NCBI RefSeq assembly: GCF_003953935.1
Contig: NZ_RXLQ01000001.1
Location: 470,121-534,120 of the forward strand
Direction: 5' to 3'
From: Massilia atriviolacea
GTDB lineage: Bacteria > Pseudomonadota > Gammaproteobacteria > Burkholderiales > Burkholderiaceae_D
Length of the DNA: 64,000 nucleotides
The translations under genes were made by a program, and so were the position numbers. The notes below the pieces were generated by a model. The model saw nothing but the letters and a program-made list of their open reading frames with translations, was not told where the DNA came from and ran no database searches. This document shows positions 61,697 to 64,000 of this stretch, in pieces (position 1 is the first letter of the stretch; every line of letters starts with the position of its first letter).

Positions 61697-64000
61697 TTAA
61701 CCAACCCACTTGCGCGCATTGCGGAACATGCGCATCCACGGCGAGTCCTCGCCCCACGACTCCGGATGCCACGACTGCTGCACCGAACGGAATACACGTT
61801 CCGCGTGCGGCATCAGCACGCTGAAACGCCCATCCGCCGTCGTCACCGACGTCAAGCCCTGCGGCGAACCGTTCGGGTTGAACGGATACGCTTCGGTGGC
61901 CGCGCCGCGGTTGTCGACAAAGCGCATGGCCTTGACCACCGCGTCGATGTCGCCCGTCTGCGAGAAATCGGCAAAGCCTTCGCCGTGCGCAATCGCAATC
62001 GCCGCCTGCGTGCCCGCCATGCCGCTGAAGAAGATCGACGGCGAATCGAGCACTTCGACCATCGCAAAGCGCGCCTCGAACTGCTCCGACTTGTTGCGCG
62101 TGAACTTCGGCCACGCATGCGCGCCCGGAATGATCGATTTCAGGTTGCTCATCATCTGGCAACCGTTGCACACCCCAAGCCCGAATGTGTCGCCACGGTT
62201 GAAGAAGCGCGCAAACTGTTCCGCCAGCTGCGCGTTGAACAGGATCGTCTTGGCCCAGCCCTCGCCCGCTCCCAGCACGTCGCCGTACGAGAAGCCGCCG
62301 ACGGCGATGATGCCCTGGAAGTCGTCCAGCTTCGCGCGGCCGGCAATCAGGTCGCTCATGTGCACGTCCACCGCCGCAAACCCGGCCTGGTGCATCACCC
62401 ACGCGGTTTCGATATGCGAGTTGACGCCCTGCTCGCGCAGGATCGCCACGCGCGGACGCACGCCGGTCGCCAAAAACGGCGCAGCGATGTTCTCGCTGGC
62501 GTCGAAAGTGACCTTCGGCGTGATGCCGGGATCGGTTTCGTCCAGCAGGCGGTCGTATTCGGCGTCGGCGCAGGCCGGGTTGTCGCGCAGGCGCGCGATG
62601 CGCCAGCTGGTCTCGCTCCAGACACGGTGCAGCGCGCTGCGCGCTTCGGTGTAGATCACCTTGGCGTCGCGCGTGAATTCGATCACGCCACGCTCGTTCG
62701 GCTTGCCGATGATGTGGCTGCACGCGCCCAGCTTATGCTCGCGCAGGACGTTCATGACGAGCGTCTTCTCATCGGCGCGCACCTGGATCACGGCGCCCAG
62801 TTCTTCGTTGAACAGGGCGCTCAGGGTCTGCTCGTTGCGCCGTTCGGCCACCTGGCCCGCCCAGTTCTTGGCGTCGCCCCAGTCGGCGCCATGGCCGGCT
62901 TCCAGGGTGAGGATGTCCAGATTGACCGACACGCCGCTGCGGCCCGCGAAAGCCATTTCGCACAAGGTCGCAAACAGGCCGCCGTCGGAACGGTCGTGGT
63001 AGGCCAGCAGCTTGCCGTCGGCGTTCAGCTGCTGGATTGCGGCGAAGAAGCCTTTCAGGTCGTCGGCGCTGTCCACGTCCGGCGTTTCGTTGCCGAGCTG
63101 CTGGACCACCAGCGACAGGGCCGACGCGCCAAGGCGGTTCTTGCCGCGTCCGAGGTCGATCAGGATCAGCGCGGTCTCGCCGGCGTCCTGCTTGATCTGC
63201 GGCGTGAGCGAACGGCGCACATCGTACACCGGCGCGAACGAGGACACGATCAGCGAAACCGGCGAGGTGACAGCTTTGGCAATGCCGAAGCTGTCAGCTT
63301 TGGCATCGCCCTCGTCTTTCCAGGTCGTGCGCATCGACAGCGAATCCTTGCCGACCGGGATACTGATCCCCAGCGCCGGGCACAGTTCCATGCCAACCGC
63401 CTTGACGGTGTCGAACAGCGCGGCATCCTGCCCCGGCTGGCCGCAGGCGGCCATCCAGTTGGCGGACAGCTTGATGTCCGAGATGTCGCGGATCGGCGCG
63501 GCGGCGATGTTGGTCACCGCTTCGCCGACCGCCATGCGGCCCGACGCGGCGGCGTCGATCACCGCCAGCGGGGTGCGTTCGCCCATCGCCATCGCTTCGC
63601 CCAGGTAGCCTTCGAAGCTCATGGCGGTGACGGCGCAATCGGCCACCGGCACCTGCCACGGGCCGACCATCTGGTCGCGCACCGTGGTGCCGCCGACCGT
63701 GCGGTCGCCGATGGTGATCAGGAACGATTTGTCGGCCACTGCCGGCAGCAGCAGCACGCGCTTGGCCACATCGGCCAGATCGAGGCCGGTCAGATCGATG
63801 GCGGGGAATGCGTTGTGCACGTGCGTGACGTCGCGCTGCATCTTCGGCGGTTTGCCGAGCAGGACGTCCATCGGCATGTCGACCGGCGAGTTGCCCAGCT
63901 CCGGATCGATCAGCTTGAGCTGGCGTTCTTCGGTGGCCACGCCGACGGCGGCGTACAGGCAGCGCTCACGCTCGCACATGGCGGCGAACAGCGGCAGGCT
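61697..64000 (-). CDS. purL: Phosphoribosylformylglycinamidine synthase, 3' part
   Basis: The frame is open through the window end, so the 5' part of this large gene is missing; 767 codons are present. They cover the second half of the synthase domain and the C-terminal glutamine amidotransferase. [11 protein letters not shown] holds the nucleophilic Cys. The HGEG near the C-terminus and the HxE-like tail [19 protein letters not shown] are family features. It makes FGAM in purine biosynthesis. The synthase part contains [13 protein letters not shown]. Confidence 0.95.
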   Translation of the reverse strand, partial: SLPLFAAMCERERCLYAAVGVATEERQLKLIDPELGNSPVDMPMDVLLGKPPKMQRDVTHVHNAFPAIDLTGLDLADVAKRVLLLPAVADKSFLITIGDRTVGGTTVRDQMVGPWQVPVADCAVTAMSFEGYLGEAMAMGERTPLAVIDAAASGRMAVGEAVTNIAAAPIRDISDIKLSANWMAACGQPGQDAALFDTVKAVGMELCPALGISIPVGKDSLSMRTTWKDEGDAKADSFGIAKAVTSPVSLIVSSFAPVYDVRRSLTPQIKQDAGETALILIDLGRGKNRLGASALSLVVQQLGNETPDVDSADDLKGFFAAIQQLNADGKLLAYHDRSDGGLFATLCEMAFAGRSGVSVNLDILTLEAGHGADWGDAKNWAGQVAERRNEQTLSALFNEELGAVIQVRADEKTLVMNVLREHKLGACSHIIGKPNERGVIEFTRDAKVIYTEARSALHRVWSETSWRIARLRDNPACADAEYDRLLDETDPGITPKVTFDASENIAAPFLATGVRPRVAILREQGVNSHIETAWVMHQAGFAAVDVHMSDLIAGRAKLDDFQGIIAVGGFSYGDVLGAGEGWAKTILFNAQLAEQFARFFNRGDTFGLGVCNGCQMMSNLKSIIPGAHAWPKFTRNKSEQFEARFAMVEVLDSPSIFFSGMAGTQAAIAIAHGEGFADFSQTGDIDAVVKAMRFVDNRGAATEAYPFNPNGSPQGLTSVTTADGRFSVLMPHAERVFRSVQQSWHPESWGEDSPWMRMFRNARKWVG

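Noticed and set aside
61206-61700. 164-codon plus-strand frame across the repeats
   Set aside because: It translates only the 21-bp and 7-bp repeats and the REP-like element; no ribosome site.

Overview
The window is a single high-GC chromosomal segment, densely coded on both strands, with very short spacers and many ATGA or TGATG stop/start overlaps. Gene families and local order point to a betaproteobacterium of the Oxalobacteraceae (Massilia/Duganella/Janthinobacterium type). Examples are ygfZ divergent from mltG-tmk-holB-pilZ-tatD, selO-msrB-yciB-bolA-ppiC, and DUF4936, DUF6139 and DUF4214 proteins. This placement is inferred from the genes; no rRNA, tRNA, insertion sequence, prophage or CRISPR array was found.

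Layout. (1) 1-13109, + strand: three consecutive DUF4132 (MolR/YehI-type) genes, the first cut by the window edge, then a coupled cluster of MoxR-type AAA+ ATPase, DUF5682 protein, VWA protein, SWIM zinc-finger protein and a 95-residue protein. This resembles the poorly understood yehI-L-M-P-Q set of enterobacteria and is the best candidate here for an undescribed multi-protein system. (2) 13210-21062: a large DUF4214/RTX-like protein, a chemotaxis receptor, small hypotheticals, a protein-arginine-methyltransferase-like enzyme and an exported ankyrin protein. (3) 21127-27762: a housekeeping block (tatD, GNAT, pilZ, holB, tmk, mltG, then ygfZ, DUF4936, NRDE). (4) 27917-34038, - strand: a catabolic operon with thiolase, acyl-CoA dehydrogenase, Dabb protein, two short-chain dehydrogenases and an NADP-dependent enone reductase. 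(5) 34174-39085: an AlkD-like protein, an MHS-family transporter, and an operon of YheO-type regulator, threonine/serine dehydratase and gamma-carbonic anhydrase. (6) 39120-41180: an AT-richer patch with two adjacent LuxR-type HTH reading frames in different frames and an unrecognised 323-residue protein. (7) 41308-45843: regulators, a serine beta-lactamase-like hydrolase, acetyltransferases and hypotheticals. (8) 45947-55126, - strand: a FadB-like bifunctional enzyme, a complete Liv-type ABC transporter and an acyl-CoA ligase. (9) 55175-60635: selO, msrB, yciB, bolA, two tandem parvulins and two small dimeric alpha-beta-barrel proteins. (10) 60720-64000: a hypothetical gene, about 500 bp with three different kinds of repeat, and the 3' part of purL.

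Functional links. Regions 4 and 8 probably form one acyl-CoA degradation network: thiolase, FadB-like enzyme and ligase each have a similar palindromic site (core TAGNACGGTCGT) 37-65 bp upstream of the start, suggesting one shared repressor. The YheO-type regulator has paired palindromes lying on its own promoter, with a probable leaderless start. The most unusual local features are the DUF4132/MoxR/VWA cluster, the PRMT-like enzyme, the split LuxR pair with its unknown neighbour, the Lys-to-Arg change in the LivF Walker A motif, and the 21-bp and 7-bp repeat arrays next to purL.
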